Positions 35,399 to 45,206 of a DNA stretch of 64,000 nt are shown here, piece after piece. How positions within the stretch are numbered: the stretch's first letter is position 1; each line of letters starts with the position of its first letter. Source of the DNA: Halopseudomonas salina (lineage in GTDB: Bacteria > Pseudomonadota > Gammaproteobacteria > Pseudomonadales > Pseudomonadaceae); contig NZ_VTTI01000006.1 of assembly GCF_008641105.1 (NCBI RefSeq), positions 238,139-302,138 of the forward strand, given 5' to 3'. The translations under genes were made by a program, and so were the position numbers. Below the pieces are notes generated by a model that was given only the letters and a program-made list of their open reading frames with translations, had not been told where the DNA came from and did no database searches.

Positions 35399-35803
35399 AT
35401 GGAAATGGGCGTTCTCAAACCGTTTGAAGTAACTAGCACTGCACGCGCCGGTGTTTCGGTTGAGGCGGGTAGTGTCGGCAGGGCTGCCGGCAAGCAAACG
35501 GATGTTGCATCAGCAATCAGCTCGAACAAAACGGATGAGGCTACTCGCTCATCTTTGACAGATCAGCCCGTCGAAGCAGACCGTGAAGCAATAGATGCGG
35601 CCGTTTCTGACATGCAGAATTTCGTCCAGTCGGTCCAGCGTGACATCAACTTCAACGTGGATGACAGCAGCGGCCGGGTGGTAATCAATGTAACCGAGGC
35701 TACCAGTGGCGAAGTGATTCGCCAGATTCCCTCGGAAGAAGCGTTGCGACTCTCGGAGAGCCTTTCCGAAATTCGCAGCTTGCTGTTTAAAGCAGAAGCC
35801 TGA
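35399..35803 (+). CDS. flaG: FlaG-family protein
   Basis: 134 residues, with a variable N-terminus and the conserved C-terminal FlaG core (INFNVDDSSGRVVINVTEA, VIRQIPSEEALRLSE). FlaG is a small protein found next to fliC in polar flagellates and linked to control of filament length. GAGG ribosome-binding site; an ATG two codons downstream is also possible. Placed between fliC and fliD as in Pseudomonas. Confidence 0.92.
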   Translation: MEMGVLKPFEVTSTARAGVSVEAGSVGRAAGKQTDVASAISSNKTDEATRSSLTDQPVEADREAIDAAVSDMQNFVQSVQRDINFNVDDSSGRVVINVTEATSGEVIRQIPSEEALRLSESLSEIRSLLFKAEA

Positions 35804-35827
35804 GGGCTTGCTGCTGGCCGGTTCTAC

Positions 35828-35843
35828 TGGCACATAACTTGCC
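35828..35843 (+). promoter_or_regulatory. Sigma54 promoter upstream of fliD
   Basis: TGGCACATAACTTGCC has GG and GC exactly 12 bases apart and the full TGGCAC and TTGC half-elements. It is located 25 bases after the flaG stop and about 65 bases before fliD. Confidence 0.85.
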
Positions 35844-35906
35844 TGCATTACCGGGACATTCTATTCGGTACGCAGACCGCCAAAAAACGGTCGTAGGGGC
35901 AGGCTT

Positions 35907-37379
35907 ATGGCTATTCAAGGTTTTACAGGTGTTGGTTCCGGTCTCGATATCAATAATATCGTCAAGGCAATGGTGAATGCGGAAAGCGCTCCCAAAACCG
36001 CTCAACTGAATCGTCTGGAGCGGGACACCACGGCCAAGTTCTCCGGGCTTGGACAATTTCGGAGTGCGATTTCCGACTTCCAGAGTGCGATCAAGGATCT
36101 CAACGATCCCGCCCTGTTCGAGAAACGTAGTGCCACCTCCGCCAAGCAGGACATCTTTACCGCCAAGGCAGATGGAACGGCAACCGCAGGCAACTTCAGC
36201 GTCCAGGTCTTCAATCTGGCGCAGACCAGCAAATTGTCCCTGCAGGGGTTGGATAACGCCACTGACCCCGTTGGTACCGGTACACTCACTATTTCTGTGG
36301 GTGGAGAAGCTCTCGATATTTCCATCGGTGAAAACGACAGCAGTCTTGCCGGGATCCGCGATGCGATCAATGCGGCCGGAAAAAACAGCGGCCTGTCCGC
36401 CACGATCGTAAGCGACCCCAGCGGTGCAGGCGGAGCACGTCTGGTACTGAGTTCGGACAAGGCGGGTAACGGTAACGATATCAGCGTCAGCTCCAGCAGT
36501 ACTACCGGCAACCTAGGTCAGTTGGACTTCACCCCCCCAGATCCGACCCTGATTGATTACGAACCTGCAGCGTACGACCCGGCAAATCCCCGTGCGGCCC
36601 GTGTGATCAGCTACGCCCGGGACGCCAATCTGGCAATTGATGGCATCCCTCTCTCGAGTGCCAGCAATACTGTTGAAGACGCTATTGCGGGGGTCACGCT
36701 GACCCTTAAGTCTGCGCAATCCGCAGAGGACTTGCAGAACGCCAGCACTATAAGTCTGGGTGTTGCCGAGGATCGGGCGGGCGTCAAGGGATCGCTGAAG
36801 AAATTTGTCGATGCCTACAACAAGATGATGGGTACGATCGGCAGCCTGACAAAGGTAACTTCGGTAGGTGGTGATGACGGAGAGCCATTGGCTGCAGCCC
36901 TTGTTGGTGATGCTTCGGTGCGGTCATTTTCCTCTGCTATTCGAAATGAGCTCGGTTCTACCCAGGGCGGAACCAATGGCCTTCGCCTGCTCGCCGACCT
37001 GGGAATTTCCACCCAGCGCGATGGCACGTTGAAAATCGATGATCAGAGAATGGATACGGTACTTGAGGAAAACTTCGAGGAGCTGAGCGGGTTCCTCACT
37101 GGCGACTCAGGTATCCTTTCGAGACTGGAAGCCAAGACTGACCCTTACACCCAGGGTGGTGGCATTCTCGAGTCGCGCACCAAGGCACTGCAAAATACGC
37201 TTTCCAGCGTGGATGGTCAGCGTGAACAACTGACACGCCGCATCGACAAGCTTGAAGCGCAGCTATTTTCCCAGTTCAACGCCATGGATGCCTTGGTGGC
37301 TCAGCTCTCGGGCACCAGCGACTATCTAAGCGGTGCACTCAGTAATCTCCCAGGCGTTGTCAGACAGGATAGACGTTAA
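35907..37379 (+). CDS. fliD: Flagellar filament cap protein
   Basis: 490 residues. The N-terminal FliD_N region begins [17 protein letters not shown] and the C-terminal FliD_C region includes [19 protein letters not shown] and the coiled end ([23 protein letters not shown]). FliD (HAP2) caps the growing filament and folds flagellin. It overlaps the fliS start by one base (TAATG), so fliD and its neighbour are coupled. Confidence 0.96.
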   Translation: MAIQGFTGVGSGLDINNIVKAMVNAESAPKTAQLNRLERDTTAKFSGLGQFRSAISDFQSAIKDLNDPALFEKRSATSAKQDIFTAKADGTATAGNFSVQVFNLAQTSKLSLQGLDNATDPVGTGTLTISVGGEALDISIGENDSSLAGIRDAINAAGKNSGLSATIVSDPSGAGGARLVLSSDKAGNGNDISVSSSSTTGNLGQLDFTPPDPTLIDYEPAAYDPANPRAARVISYARDANLAIDGIPLSSASNTVEDAIAGVTLTLKSAQSAEDLQNASTISLGVAEDRAGVKGSLKKFVDAYNKMMGTIGSLTKVTSVGGDDGEPLAAALVGDASVRSFSSAIRNELGSTQGGTNGLRLLADLGISTQRDGTLKIDDQRMDTVLEENFEELSGFLTGDSGILSRLEAKTDPYTQGGGILESRTKALQNTLSSVDGQREQLTRRIDKLEAQLFSQFNAMDALVAQLSGTSDYLSGALSNLPGVVRQDRR

Positions 37380-37777
37380 TGAAAAGCCCAATCGATACCT
37401 ATAAAAAAGTCAGCATTTCCCAGGAAGTGTCGCAATATCGCGCGGTACAACTGCTGCTCAACGGCGCGATTGAACGCGTCAAGCTGGCTCGCCACGCCCA
37501 GGCGACGGGTAACCCCGAACGCCGTGGTGTCGCTGTAAGCAGCACCCTCAGTATCATTGGTGCGCTGCAGGCGGCGCTAGACAAGGATCTGGGTGGCGAG
37601 ATCGCCGAAAACCTGGATGCCCTGTATGACTATATGACCCGTAAGCTCGCGGGTGTCGCGTTGGATGATACGCCGCGTAGCCTGGACGAGGTGCAGGGTC
37701 TGCTCGAAGAAATCAAAGACGGTTGGGATGCGATCGAACCGAATTTGCACGCTGAACAGGAAACACCCCCCGCTTGA
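37379..37777 (+). CDS. fliS: Flagellin export chaperone FliS
   Basis: 132 residues, all-helical FliS family ([39 protein letters not shown] near the end). FliS binds the C-terminus of flagellin in the cytoplasm and prevents premature polymerisation. Its start overlaps the fliD stop. It is the first of two FliS-like genes here, as in Pseudomonas. Confidence 0.93.
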   Translation: MKSPIDTYKKVSISQEVSQYRAVQLLLNGAIERVKLARHAQATGNPERRGVAVSSTLSIIGALQAALDKDLGGEIAENLDALYDYMTRKLAGVALDDTPRSLDEVQGLLEEIKDGWDAIEPNLHAEQETPPA

Positions 37778-37843
37778 CGGATACGGGCGCATTGCGCTCG
37801 TTTTTGTTGAGACACTCCCGCTGTGTTTTTTGCATTTTGCCCC

Positions 37844-37869
37844 TCAAGTTTTCCCGGGATCGCCGATAC
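37844..37869 (+). promoter_or_regulatory. Possible FliA-type promoter before the second fliS
   Basis: GCCGATAC at 37862-37869 is a near-perfect sigma28 -10 element. The upstream TCAA (37844) is a weak -35 and gives a 14-base rather than 15-base spacer. It lies about 35 bases before the second fliS-like gene. Confidence 0.4.
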
Positions 37870-37902
37870 AGAGGTATGTGTTCTTCACCTCAGGATATCG
37901 CC

Positions 37903-38286
37903 ATGAATGCTTACGCAGCGATGAAGCAGTACCAGACAGTCAATGTTAACGCCCAGGTCAGCGAAGCTGCCCCACATCGGCTGATCCAGATGTTGCTGGA
38001 AGGCGGTTTGCAGCGTATTGCTCAGGCTCGGGGCGCCATGCAGTTTGGCAACATCCCCCTTAAAGGCGAATTGATCGGCAAAAGTATGGGCATCGTCTCC
38101 GGTCTGCGCGACGCACTGGACCTGGAGAAAGGCGGCGAAGTGGCGGCCAATCTGGATAGCCTTTATGCTTACATGCTGCAGCGCCTGAGTATGGCCAACC
38201 TGCACAATGATCCGGCCATGCTGGATGAAGTCGCGGCGTTGCTGCGGGACGTGAAAGAAGGCTGGGATGGCATTGCCCAACACTGA
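37903..38286 (+). CDS. Second FliS-like flagellar chaperone
   Basis: 127 residues from the ATG at 37903 (AGGA site upstream; the longer frame from 37774 overlaps fliS and has no family match). NAYAAMKQYQTVNVNAQV, PHRLIQMLLEGGLQRIAQA and LYAYMLQRLSMAN are classic FliS sequence, arguably nearer the FliS consensus than the first copy. It probably chaperones flagellin, while the first copy may serve another substrate or be redundant. About 125 bases separate the two genes. Confidence 0.9.
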   Translation: MNAYAAMKQYQTVNVNAQVSEAAPHRLIQMLLEGGLQRIAQARGAMQFGNIPLKGELIGKSMGIVSGLRDALDLEKGGEVAANLDSLYAYMLQRLSMANLHNDPAMLDEVAALLRDVKEGWDGIAQH

Positions 38287-38296
38287 GGAAAGCATC

Positions 38297-38593
38297 ATGA
38301 CGGTTGCGGTCAAGCAATTGGAAGATACCCATCGCGCGCTGGTCGAGGCGGTGCATGCCGGTGACTGGCAGCAGGTCAGTAGCCTTGATGGTGTGTGTCG
38401 GGAACTTGTCGCCCAGGCCATGGCCCAGGAAGACCGCGACGATCAGGCCTTGGCAGATGCCTTGGACAATCTTTTGACTACCTATCGGGAAGTTGTGGCG
38501 CTATGCCAGGCAGTGCAGGGCAAGCTTGCCGAAGAGCTTCAGGATCTTCAGCGCAGCAAGCAGGGTGCCAAGGTCTACCAGATGTTCGGCTGA
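38297..38593 (+). CDS. fleP: FliT-like small flagellar protein (FleP position)
   Basis: 98 residues from the ATG at 38297, mostly helical (VKQLEDTHRALVEAVHAGDW, LDNLLTTYREVVALCQAVQG), ending KVYQMFG. It occupies the place of PA1096 (FleP), between the fliS pair and fleQ, and is FliT-like in size and character. FliT proteins chaperone the cap protein FliD. The name rests on position and length rather than strong motifs. Confidence 0.7.
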   Translation: MTVAVKQLEDTHRALVEAVHAGDWQQVSSLDGVCRELVAQAMAQEDRDDQALADALDNLLTTYREVVALCQAVQGKLAEELQDLQRSKQGAKVYQMFG

Positions 38594-38733
38594 GGGCTGT
38601 GCCATAAAACTGCGCCAACTATTTGACTCGCACGTTAAATCTGACTACCTTTAACCAGAGATTATAAGTGTGGCACTACGCTATCAAAGCGCAGTGCCCT
38701 ATAACGTGTGTTTACAGGACGCCCACCCCGCCT

Positions 38734-40200
38734 ATGTTGCCCAACAGCCATATTTTGCTGATCGATGATGCGCCCAATGGTCGCCAGGACCTGAGCGTGA
38801 TTCTCGCCTTTCTGGGTGAAGAGGTTGTTCTGGCCACCTCTGCCGGTTGGCAAAAGGAAGTGGAAAAACAGGACACCAGCGCGGGTACCTTCAAATGCGT
38901 GATCCTTGGTCATTGCGAACAGACCACAGGAGTTCAGGGTCTGATCGGCCAGTTGGATAAGTGGGATGAAAATCTCCCGGTTATTCTGCAGGACGTCGAG
39001 CAGGCTGCTCACTGGCCTGAGCATCTGCGCCAACGGTTGCTGGCGGTCTTGTCGCCACCACTGGGCTATAACCAGTTGCTTGATGCCTTGCATCGCGCCC
39101 AGGTATACCGCGAGGTGTTCGACGAACGTAGTCGTCAGCGTCAGCGCGAACCAAACCTGTTTCGCAGTCTGGTAGGCACCAGCCGCAGCATCCAGTCTGT
39201 ACGGCAGATGATGCAGCAAGTTGCCGACACCGAGGCGACCGTGCTGATACTCGGTGAATCCGGTACCGGCAAGGAAGTGGTTGCGCGCAATCTGCATTAC
39301 CATTCCAAGCGCAAGGATGAACCTTTTGTGCCGGTTAATTGCGGCGCCATACCGGCCGAGCTGCTGGAAAGCGAGCTTTTCGGCCATGAGAAAGGTGCTT
39401 TCACTGGCGCTATCACCAGCCGTGCTGGCCGCTTCGAACTGGCCCAGGGTGGCACTCTGTTCCTTGACGAAATCGGTGACATGCCGCTGCCGATGCAGGT
39501 GAAATTGCTTCGCGTACTGCAGGAGAGAACCTTCGAGCGCGTTGGCAGTAACAAGGTACAGACTGCCGACGTACGGGTGATTGCAGCCACGCACAAGAAT
39601 CTCGAAACCATGATAGTGGACGGCGGGTTCCGTGAAGACCTCTACTATCGCCTGAACGTGTTCCCGATCGAGATGCCGGCCATGCGTGAGCGTATCGAGG
39701 ATCTTCCTCTGCTGCTCAATGAGCTGATCACGCGTCTGGAAAAGGAAAAGCGGGGCTCGATCCGCTTCAGCACCTCGGCGATCATGTCCCTGTGTCAGCA
39801 CGACTGGCCGGGCAATGTGCGCGAGCTTGCCAATCTGGTGGAGCGCATGGCCATTATGCATCCCCATGGCGTGATTGGTGTGGGTGAGCTACCTCGCAAA
39901 TTCCGTTATGTGGAAGACGACCAGGAGGATCTTCGCAAGCTGCGTACCGATGAGGACGAGCGCGATGAGGCCTTCAGCGGCCTGGTTGGACTCGATAGCC
40001 CGGCTTATCTGCCTCCGGAAGGTCTGGATCTCAAGGAGTACCTGGGCGGGCTTGAGCAGACACTGATTCAGCAGGCGCTGGATGAGTGCAATGGCGTGGT
40101 TGCCCGGGCCGCCGAGAGATTGCGTATCCGTCGAACCACCCTGGTTGAGAAGATGCGTAAATACGGTATCAACCGTGGTGTCGATCTGTCAGAAGACTGA
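38734..40200 (+). CDS. fleQ: Flagellar master regulator FleQ (sigma54 enhancer-binding protein)
   Basis: 488 residues from the ATG at 38734, matching the start of known FleQ. Residues 1-120 are a degenerate receiver ([20 protein letters not shown]) without the phospho-acceptor Asp. Residues about 145-380 form the AAA+ domain with [10 protein letters not shown], the sigma54-contact loop GAFTGA and [11 protein letters not shown]. The Fis-type HTH is at the end ([20 protein letters not shown]). FleQ activates sigma54 flagellar promoters and, in Pseudomonas, responds to c-di-GMP and FleN. It would be the activator for the sigma54 sites listed in this window. Confidence 0.97.
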   Translation: MLPNSHILLIDDAPNGRQDLSVILAFLGEEVVLATSAGWQKEVEKQDTSAGTFKCVILGHCEQTTGVQGLIGQLDKWDENLPVILQDVEQAAHWPEHLRQRLLAVLSPPLGYNQLLDALHRAQVYREVFDERSRQRQREPNLFRSLVGTSRSIQSVRQMMQQVADTEATVLILGESGTGKEVVARNLHYHSKRKDEPFVPVNCGAIPAELLESELFGHEKGAFTGAITSRAGRFELAQGGTLFLDEIGDMPLPMQVKLLRVLQERTFERVGSNKVQTADVRVIAATHKNLETMIVDGGFREDLYYRLNVFPIEMPAMRERIEDLPLLLNELITRLEKEKRGSIRFSTSAIMSLCQHDWPGNVRELANLVERMAIMHPHGVIGVGELPRKFRYVEDDQEDLRKLRTDEDERDEAFSGLVGLDSPAYLPPEGLDLKEYLGGLEQTLIQQALDECNGVVARAAERLRIRRTTLVEKMRKYGINRGVDLSED

Positions 40201-40254
40201 CGCGAAATAACTCAACGGCTTGTAAGTATCTGATATAAAAGGATACTGGCCTTG

Positions 40255-40270
40255 TGGCACAAGCCTTGCT
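40255..40270 (+). promoter_or_regulatory. Sigma54 promoter upstream of fleS-fleR
   Basis: TGGCACAAGCCTTGCT is a perfect -24/-12 pair (GG and GC 12 bases apart), about 45 bases before the fleS start. It fits FleQ-dependent expression of fleSR as known in Pseudomonas. Confidence 0.9.
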
Positions 40271-40312
40271 TTGTCACCCCTGACTAGACGTATTGTAATC
40301 AGGGGATACCCA

Positions 40313-41560
40313 ATGGTTCTGACTGCCCAACACCTGCCCGCTACCGAAACCGACCCACAGGTTACCGTGCCCGGCGCCCGCCCGCAGCGTAGCGAAGCCC
40401 AGCTGGAGCGGGCCCATGCGTTGTTCAAGGAAATGTCGGACCGGCTGTCCTCCTCCCACACGCTGTTGCAGGCGCAGGTCGCTTCTCTTCAGGGTCAGCT
40501 GGATCAGGCCCGCGTGCAGCGTGATCAGGAACTGGCTGAAAAAGCCTGCCTGGCCTCACGCTTGCAGAATCTGCTGGATCTGTTGCCCGGCGGTGTCGTG
40601 GTGCTGGACGGCAATGGCCGCGTGCGCGAGGCCAATCCTGCCGCCCGTGAACTGCTCGGTGAACCCCTCGAAGGCCAGCTCTGGCGGGATTTGATCCGGG
40701 AACGCTTTGCCCCGCGAGATGATGATTACCATGAGGTGTCCCTGCGCAGCGGTCGCCGTGTATCCCTGGCAACCCGCTCGCTCAATGGCGAGCCGGGTCA
40801 GATCATCCTGATCAACGATCAGACCGAAACCCGCCAGCTGCAGAGCCAACTGGCCCGCCATGAACGCCTCTCTGCCCTGGGGCGCATGGTCGCCTCGCTA
40901 GCCCACCAGATTCGTACCCCACTTTCCACTGCCATGCTGTATGCCAGTCATTTGAATGACAGCGCTTTGCCGCTGGAACACCGCCAGCGTTTCGGCGAGC
41001 GTCTGACCTGCCGGCTGCAGACCATCGAACACCAGGTGCGGGACATGCTGCTGTTTGCCAAGGGTGACCTGCCCCTGACAGATCGGCTGACCATTACCGA
41101 GCTGTTTGATGCCTTGCGCCAGCAGGCCGAACCCATGCTGGGTCAGGCGGGCGCTACCTGCCGCTGGGACAACCGTTGTGACAGCCAGGCATTGCTGCGC
41201 TGTAATCAGGACACCCTGATTGGTGCGATGACCAACCTGATAGATAACGCCATTCAGGCTGGCGGGCACTATCCGCAGCTCAAGGTCTGTGCCCGGCTGA
41301 TCGAAGGTCAGCTTAGTCTGGCCGTGGTCGATACCGGATGCGGCATGGATGCATCCCAGCGCGCCCAGATTGGCGAGCCCTTTTTTACCACGCGATCCCA
41401 GGGCACAGGTCTTGGGGTTTCGGTAGTCAAATCCGTTGCGGCAGCCCATGGCGGCGCATTCTTTCTACGCAGCAAGGCCGGTTGGGGTACCTGCGCTGAA
41501 CTGCTGTTGCCCTTGCAGGCGGTTGTGGCAGACGGTACTTACCGGGAAGCACACCCATGA
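40313..41560 (+). CDS. fleS: Soluble sensor histidine kinase FleS
   Basis: 415 residues from the ATG at 40313. A coiled stretch (about 20-90) and a PAS domain (LLPGGVVVLDGNGRVREANPA) precede the HisKA domain with the phospho-accepting His in MVASLAHQIRTPLS, and a HATPase with NLIDNAIQAGG, DTGCGMD and GTGLGVSVVKS. No membrane segment is visible. FleS phosphorylates FleR to turn on hook-basal-body genes. It overlaps fleR by 4 bases. Confidence 0.95.
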   Translation: MVLTAQHLPATETDPQVTVPGARPQRSEAQLERAHALFKEMSDRLSSSHTLLQAQVASLQGQLDQARVQRDQELAEKACLASRLQNLLDLLPGGVVVLDGNGRVREANPAARELLGEPLEGQLWRDLIRERFAPRDDDYHEVSLRSGRRVSLATRSLNGEPGQIILINDQTETRQLQSQLARHERLSALGRMVASLAHQIRTPLSTAMLYASHLNDSALPLEHRQRFGERLTCRLQTIEHQVRDMLLFAKGDLPLTDRLTITELFDALRQQAEPMLGQAGATCRWDNRCDSQALLRCNQDTLIGAMTNLIDNAIQAGGHYPQLKVCARLIEGQLSLAVVDTGCGMDASQRAQIGEPFFTTRSQGTGLGVSVVKSVAAAHGGAFFLRSKAGWGTCAELLLPLQAVVADGTYREAHP

Positions 41561-43035
41561 GCAAGCCTCGCATTCTGCTGGTCGAGGACGATCGCGCCCT
41601 GCGTGAAGCCCTGGCCGATACCCTGACCCTGGGCGGCTATGACTATATCGAAGCAGGCGACGGCGAAAGCGCCCTGGCGTTACTGCAGCGCGAATCGGTC
41701 TGCATGGTGGTGAGCGATGTGAACATGCCGGGTATGGATGGCCATGGCCTGCTGCGGGCCCTGCGCCAGCAGCACCCGCATCTGCCGGTGTTGTTGATGA
41801 CCGCCTATGGCACTGTGCAGAACGCTGTTGGCGCGATGCGCGATGGCGCGGTGGATTATCTGGTCAAGCCCTTCGAGCCCAAGGCTCTGCTTGACCTCTT
41901 GGGTCAGTATGCATTGGGACGACTGCAGTCGGGCAAGCTCGAAGGTCCGGTGGCGGTGGAGCCGGCCAGTCAGCAGCTGTTGCAGCTCGCCAGCCGGGTT
42001 GCTGCCAGCGATTCGACAGTGTTGATCTCCGGCGAGTCCGGCACGGGCAAGGAGGTACTGGCGCGCTACATTCACCAGGCGTCCTCCAGAGCCCGGCAGC
42101 CCTTCATTGCGATCAACTGCGCCGCTATTCCCGATAACATGCTCGAGGCCACTTTATTCGGTCACGAGAAGGGCGCCTTTACCGGAGCGGTAGCCGCGCA
42201 GTCCGGCAAGTTTGAACAGGCCAACGGCGGCACCCTGCTGCTGGATGAAATATCCGAGATGCCCCTGGCCCTTCAGGCGAAGCTGTTACGCGTCCTGCAG
42301 GAGCGGGAAGTGGAACGCGTTGGCGGTCGCAAGCTCATTCAGTTGGATATCCGCGTGATCGCTACTACCAACCGTGATCTGCCTGCGGAAGTGGCGGCGG
42401 GGCGGTTCCGGGAAGACCTCTACTATCGTCTTGGCGTGTTTCCGCTGCAGTGGCAGCCGCTGCGCGCGCGGGTAGGGGACATAGTGCCAATCGCCCAGCG
42501 TTTGCTCGACAAGCACATTCGCAAGATGAACCAGTCTCCAGTGCGATTTGCGGAGGATGCCTGCCAGGCGATGCGTGAGCATGGCTGGCCGGGGAACGTT
42601 CGTGAGCTGGACAATGCCGTGCAGCGCGCGTTGATCCTGCAACACGGTGGCGTTATTCATGCCCAGGATCTTTGTCTGGCAGTACTCCCGGGCAGCCCTG
42701 TTACTCCGGGTGCTATCGGTGCCTCAGAGCGTCCGGCATTCAGTGCGCCGACACTGCCGGTCATGCCATCGACCGTGTCGTCAGCCGACCATGACGGCAA
42801 TCTGTCGCCGGCGTATGACCTGGCTGAACCGGCAGGTTCGGCTGCCAACAATCTGACAACCGATCTCGGGGCTGGTGTGCGTCAGCGCGAGTTCCAGTTG
42901 ATTCTCGATGTGTTGCGGACCGAACGCGGCCGCCGCAAAGAGGCGGCCGACAAACTGGGTATCAGTCCACGCACTCTGCGCTACAAGCTGGCCCAGATGC
43001 GTGATGCGGGGCTGGACATCGAGATGCGCTTTTAG
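41557..43035 (+). CDS. fleR: Sigma54-dependent response regulator FleR
   Basis: 492 residues: receiver (LLVEDDRALREALAD, phospho-Asp in VVSDVNMPGMDG, Lys in DYLVKPFEP), AAA+ domain with [16 protein letters not shown] and LLLDEISEMPL, then a Fis HTH (RRKEAADKLGISPRTLRYKL). Partner of FleS; activates class III flagellar genes with RpoN. The linker between AAA+ and HTH (about 385-440) is Pro/Ser rich. Confidence 0.95.
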   Translation: MSKPRILLVEDDRALREALADTLTLGGYDYIEAGDGESALALLQRESVCMVVSDVNMPGMDGHGLLRALRQQHPHLPVLLMTAYGTVQNAVGAMRDGAVDYLVKPFEPKALLDLLGQYALGRLQSGKLEGPVAVEPASQQLLQLASRVAASDSTVLISGESGTGKEVLARYIHQASSRARQPFIAINCAAIPDNMLEATLFGHEKGAFTGAVAAQSGKFEQANGGTLLLDEISEMPLALQAKLLRVLQEREVERVGGRKLIQLDIRVIATTNRDLPAEVAAGRFREDLYYRLGVFPLQWQPLRARVGDIVPIAQRLLDKHIRKMNQSPVRFAEDACQAMREHGWPGNVRELDNAVQRALILQHGGVIHAQDLCLAVLPGSPVTPGAIGASERPAFSAPTLPVMPSTVSSADHDGNLSPAYDLAEPAGSAANNLTTDLGAGVRQREFQLILDVLRTERGRRKEAADKLGISPRTLRYKLAQMRDAGLDIEMRF

Positions 43036-43052
43036 TTGGCATCGATCTTGCT
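43036..43052 (+). promoter_or_regulatory. Sigma54 promoter upstream of fliE
   Basis: TTGGCATCGATCTTGCT begins right after the fleR stop, with GG and GC 12 bases apart and TTGC at -12. It lies about 55 bases before fliE and would drive the fliEFGHIJ operon. Confidence 0.88.
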
Positions 43053-43106
43053 GTATCAATCTTAAAGCTACAGTCGCCGTCAAAAAAATACGGTTTGGAG
43101 ATTGGT

Positions 43107-43445
43107 ATGACCCAGGGTGTCGAGTTCAATCGTTTGATGTTGCAGATGCGTTCCATGCAGATGGAAGCCATGGGCCGGCCGCAAGCGCCGACGCCCCTGG
43201 AGCAGAACGCCGACGTCAAAGGCCCCGCCTTCGACGATCTACTGAAAAATGCAGTGGACCGGGTAAGCGAATTACAGAAGACTACCTCCGAACTGCAAAC
43301 CGGCTATGAGCGTGGCGATGCCGGCATTGATCTCACCCAGGTTATGATTGCTTCGCAGAAATCCAGCGTTGCGTTCCAGGCTGCATTGCAGGTCCGGAAC
43401 AAGATGGTGTCTGCCTATGAAAGCATCATGAACATGCCCATCTGA
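43107..43445 (+). CDS. fliE: Flagellar hook-basal body adaptor FliE
   Basis: 112 residues from the ATG at 43107 (GGAG site upstream). The conserved C-terminus (IDLTQVMIASQKSSVAFQAALQ, VRNKMVSAYESIMNMPI) is typical of FliE, which joins the MS ring to the rod. First gene of the fliEFGHIJ operon. Confidence 0.95.
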   Translation: MTQGVEFNRLMLQMRSMQMEAMGRPQAPTPLEQNADVKGPAFDDLLKNAVDRVSELQKTTSELQTGYERGDAGIDLTQVMIASQKSSVAFQAALQVRNKMVSAYESIMNMPI

Positions 43446-43472
43446 TTTGCCGTGATTGACCGAGGGTAGAAA

Positions 43473-45206
43473 ATGGATTCCGCGAACACTGCAAATACAC
43501 CGGCCACCCGGCCCGAGGCTTCCGCTGATCGCAAGCCGTTTCTGGGGATGAGCTTTCTTGACAACCTGGCCCAGCTCCCGATGCTGCGTCAGTTTGGATT
43601 GCTGGTCGGTCTGGCGGCCAGCGTGGCCATCGGTTTTGCGGTTGTGCTCTGGTCACAGCAGCCTGACTACCAGATCCTCTACAACGATATGCAGCGTTTC
43701 GATTCAGCCCAGGTAACCGAAATACTGCAGACCAGCCGTATCGAATACCGTATCGACCCCAATACCGGCGCCCTGCTGGTTGCCAGTGCGGATATCAACG
43801 ATGCCCGCATGCGCCTGGCCGGCGCTGGCGTAACACCCCGTGATGACAATCTGGGTTTCGAAATTCTTGATCGTGAGCGGGGCCTGGGCACCAGTCAGTT
43901 CATGGAGGCGGCGACTTACCGACGCGGTCTGGAAGGCGAAATTGCCCGCACCATTTCCAGTATGTACAACATCAAATCAACGCGGGTGCACATCGCCATG
44001 CCCCGTTCCACCGTTTTTGTGCGTGATGAACGCAAGCCCAGCGCTTCGGTATTGCTCGAAATGTATTCCGGCCGCTCGCTCGAGCCGGCCCAGGTGATGG
44101 CCATCGTCAACCTGGTGGCCACCAGCGTTCCCGAGCTGGACAAGGATCAGGTCACCATCGTTGACCAGGCAGGCAATCTGTTGTCCGACCAGAGTGAGCT
44201 GAGCGAACTGACCGTGGCCGGTCGCCAGTTTGACTACGCAAGACGCATGGAAGAGAGCTACGAGCGCCGCGTGAACGGAATTCTGCTGCCGATTGTCGGT
44301 GAGGGACGTTACCGCGCAGAAGTTTCCGCGGATGTTGATTTCAGTACTGTCGAGTCCACTGCCGAAATGTACAGCCCCGAGTCGGCCCTGCGCAGTGAGC
44401 AGGTCATGACCGAAGCCCGCGGTGCCGGTCAGGAGGCCCGTGGTATTCCCGGCGCCCTGACCAATCAGCCCCCCGGCGCGGCGCAGGTTCCCGAGCAGGC
44501 CCCCGAGGTTGATGAAGATGGCGCGCCACTGCCGGCGCCTGTCCCAATGGACACTCGCGAACAGGCCACGCGTAACTTTGAACTCGATCGCCAGATCAGC
44601 TATACCCGCCAGCAGCAAGGTCGGCTTGCCCGGTTGTCGGTAGCGGTGGTGGTTGATGATCCGGTGACAGTGAACGCGGAAACCGGTGAAACCACCCGCG
44701 TACCCCTGACCGAAGCGGATCTTGCCCGGTTGACCCGACTGGTTCAGGATGCAGTGGGTTATGATGTGAGTCGTGGTGACAGCGTCAGCGTAGTCAACAG
44801 CCCCTTTGTTGCCCAGGCAGCCCTGGAGCCGCTACCCGAGGTTCCGTTGTGGTCGCAGCCCTGGTTCTGGGATGTGGCCAAGCAGATTCTGGGTGTGCTG
44901 TTCATCCTTATTCTGGTGTTCGGTGTGCTACGCCCGGTACTCAAGAATCTGACCACGACCAGTCGCGAGAGTGGTGCGGGCGGATATCCTGCCGAGTATG
45001 GTGGCACCGGTGAGCTGGATGGTGATCTGCGTGACGACCATGTCAGCCTGTCCGGGGCTGCCGCGGGAGGCGCAGGAGCCGCCATGCTGTTGCCTTCGCC
45101 CGGCGCAGATTACGAACAGCAGTTGAATGCAATCAAGGGGTTGCTGGCCGAAGATACGGGCCGCGTCGCCCAGGTAGTCAAAGAGTGGATAAACGCCGAT
45201 GAGTGA
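43473..45206 (+). CDS. fliF: MS-ring protein FliF
   Basis: 577 residues with two membrane segments (about 40-60, FGLLVGLAASVAIGFAVVLW; about 465-485, ILGVLFILILVFGVLRPVL) flanking the periplasmic ring-building domains. The Pro/Glu/Ala-rich segment around residues 330-355 is the usual variable insert. The C-terminal tail (GLLAEDTGRVAQVVKEWI) binds FliG. It overlaps fliG by 8 bases. Confidence 0.96.
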   Translation: MDSANTANTPATRPEASADRKPFLGMSFLDNLAQLPMLRQFGLLVGLAASVAIGFAVVLWSQQPDYQILYNDMQRFDSAQVTEILQTSRIEYRIDPNTGALLVASADINDARMRLAGAGVTPRDDNLGFEILDRERGLGTSQFMEAATYRRGLEGEIARTISSMYNIKSTRVHIAMPRSTVFVRDERKPSASVLLEMYSGRSLEPAQVMAIVNLVATSVPELDKDQVTIVDQAGNLLSDQSELSELTVAGRQFDYARRMEESYERRVNGILLPIVGEGRYRAEVSADVDFSTVESTAEMYSPESALRSEQVMTEARGAGQEARGIPGALTNQPPGAAQVPEQAPEVDEDGAPLPAPVPMDTREQATRNFELDRQISYTRQQQGRLARLSVAVVVDDPVTVNAETGETTRVPLTEADLARLTRLVQDAVGYDVSRGDSVSVVNSPFVAQAALEPLPEVPLWSQPWFWDVAKQILGVLFILILVFGVLRPVLKNLTTTSRESGAGGYPAEYGGTGELDGDLRDDHVSLSGAAAGGAGAAMLLPSPGADYEQQLNAIKGLLAEDTGRVAQVVKEWINADE

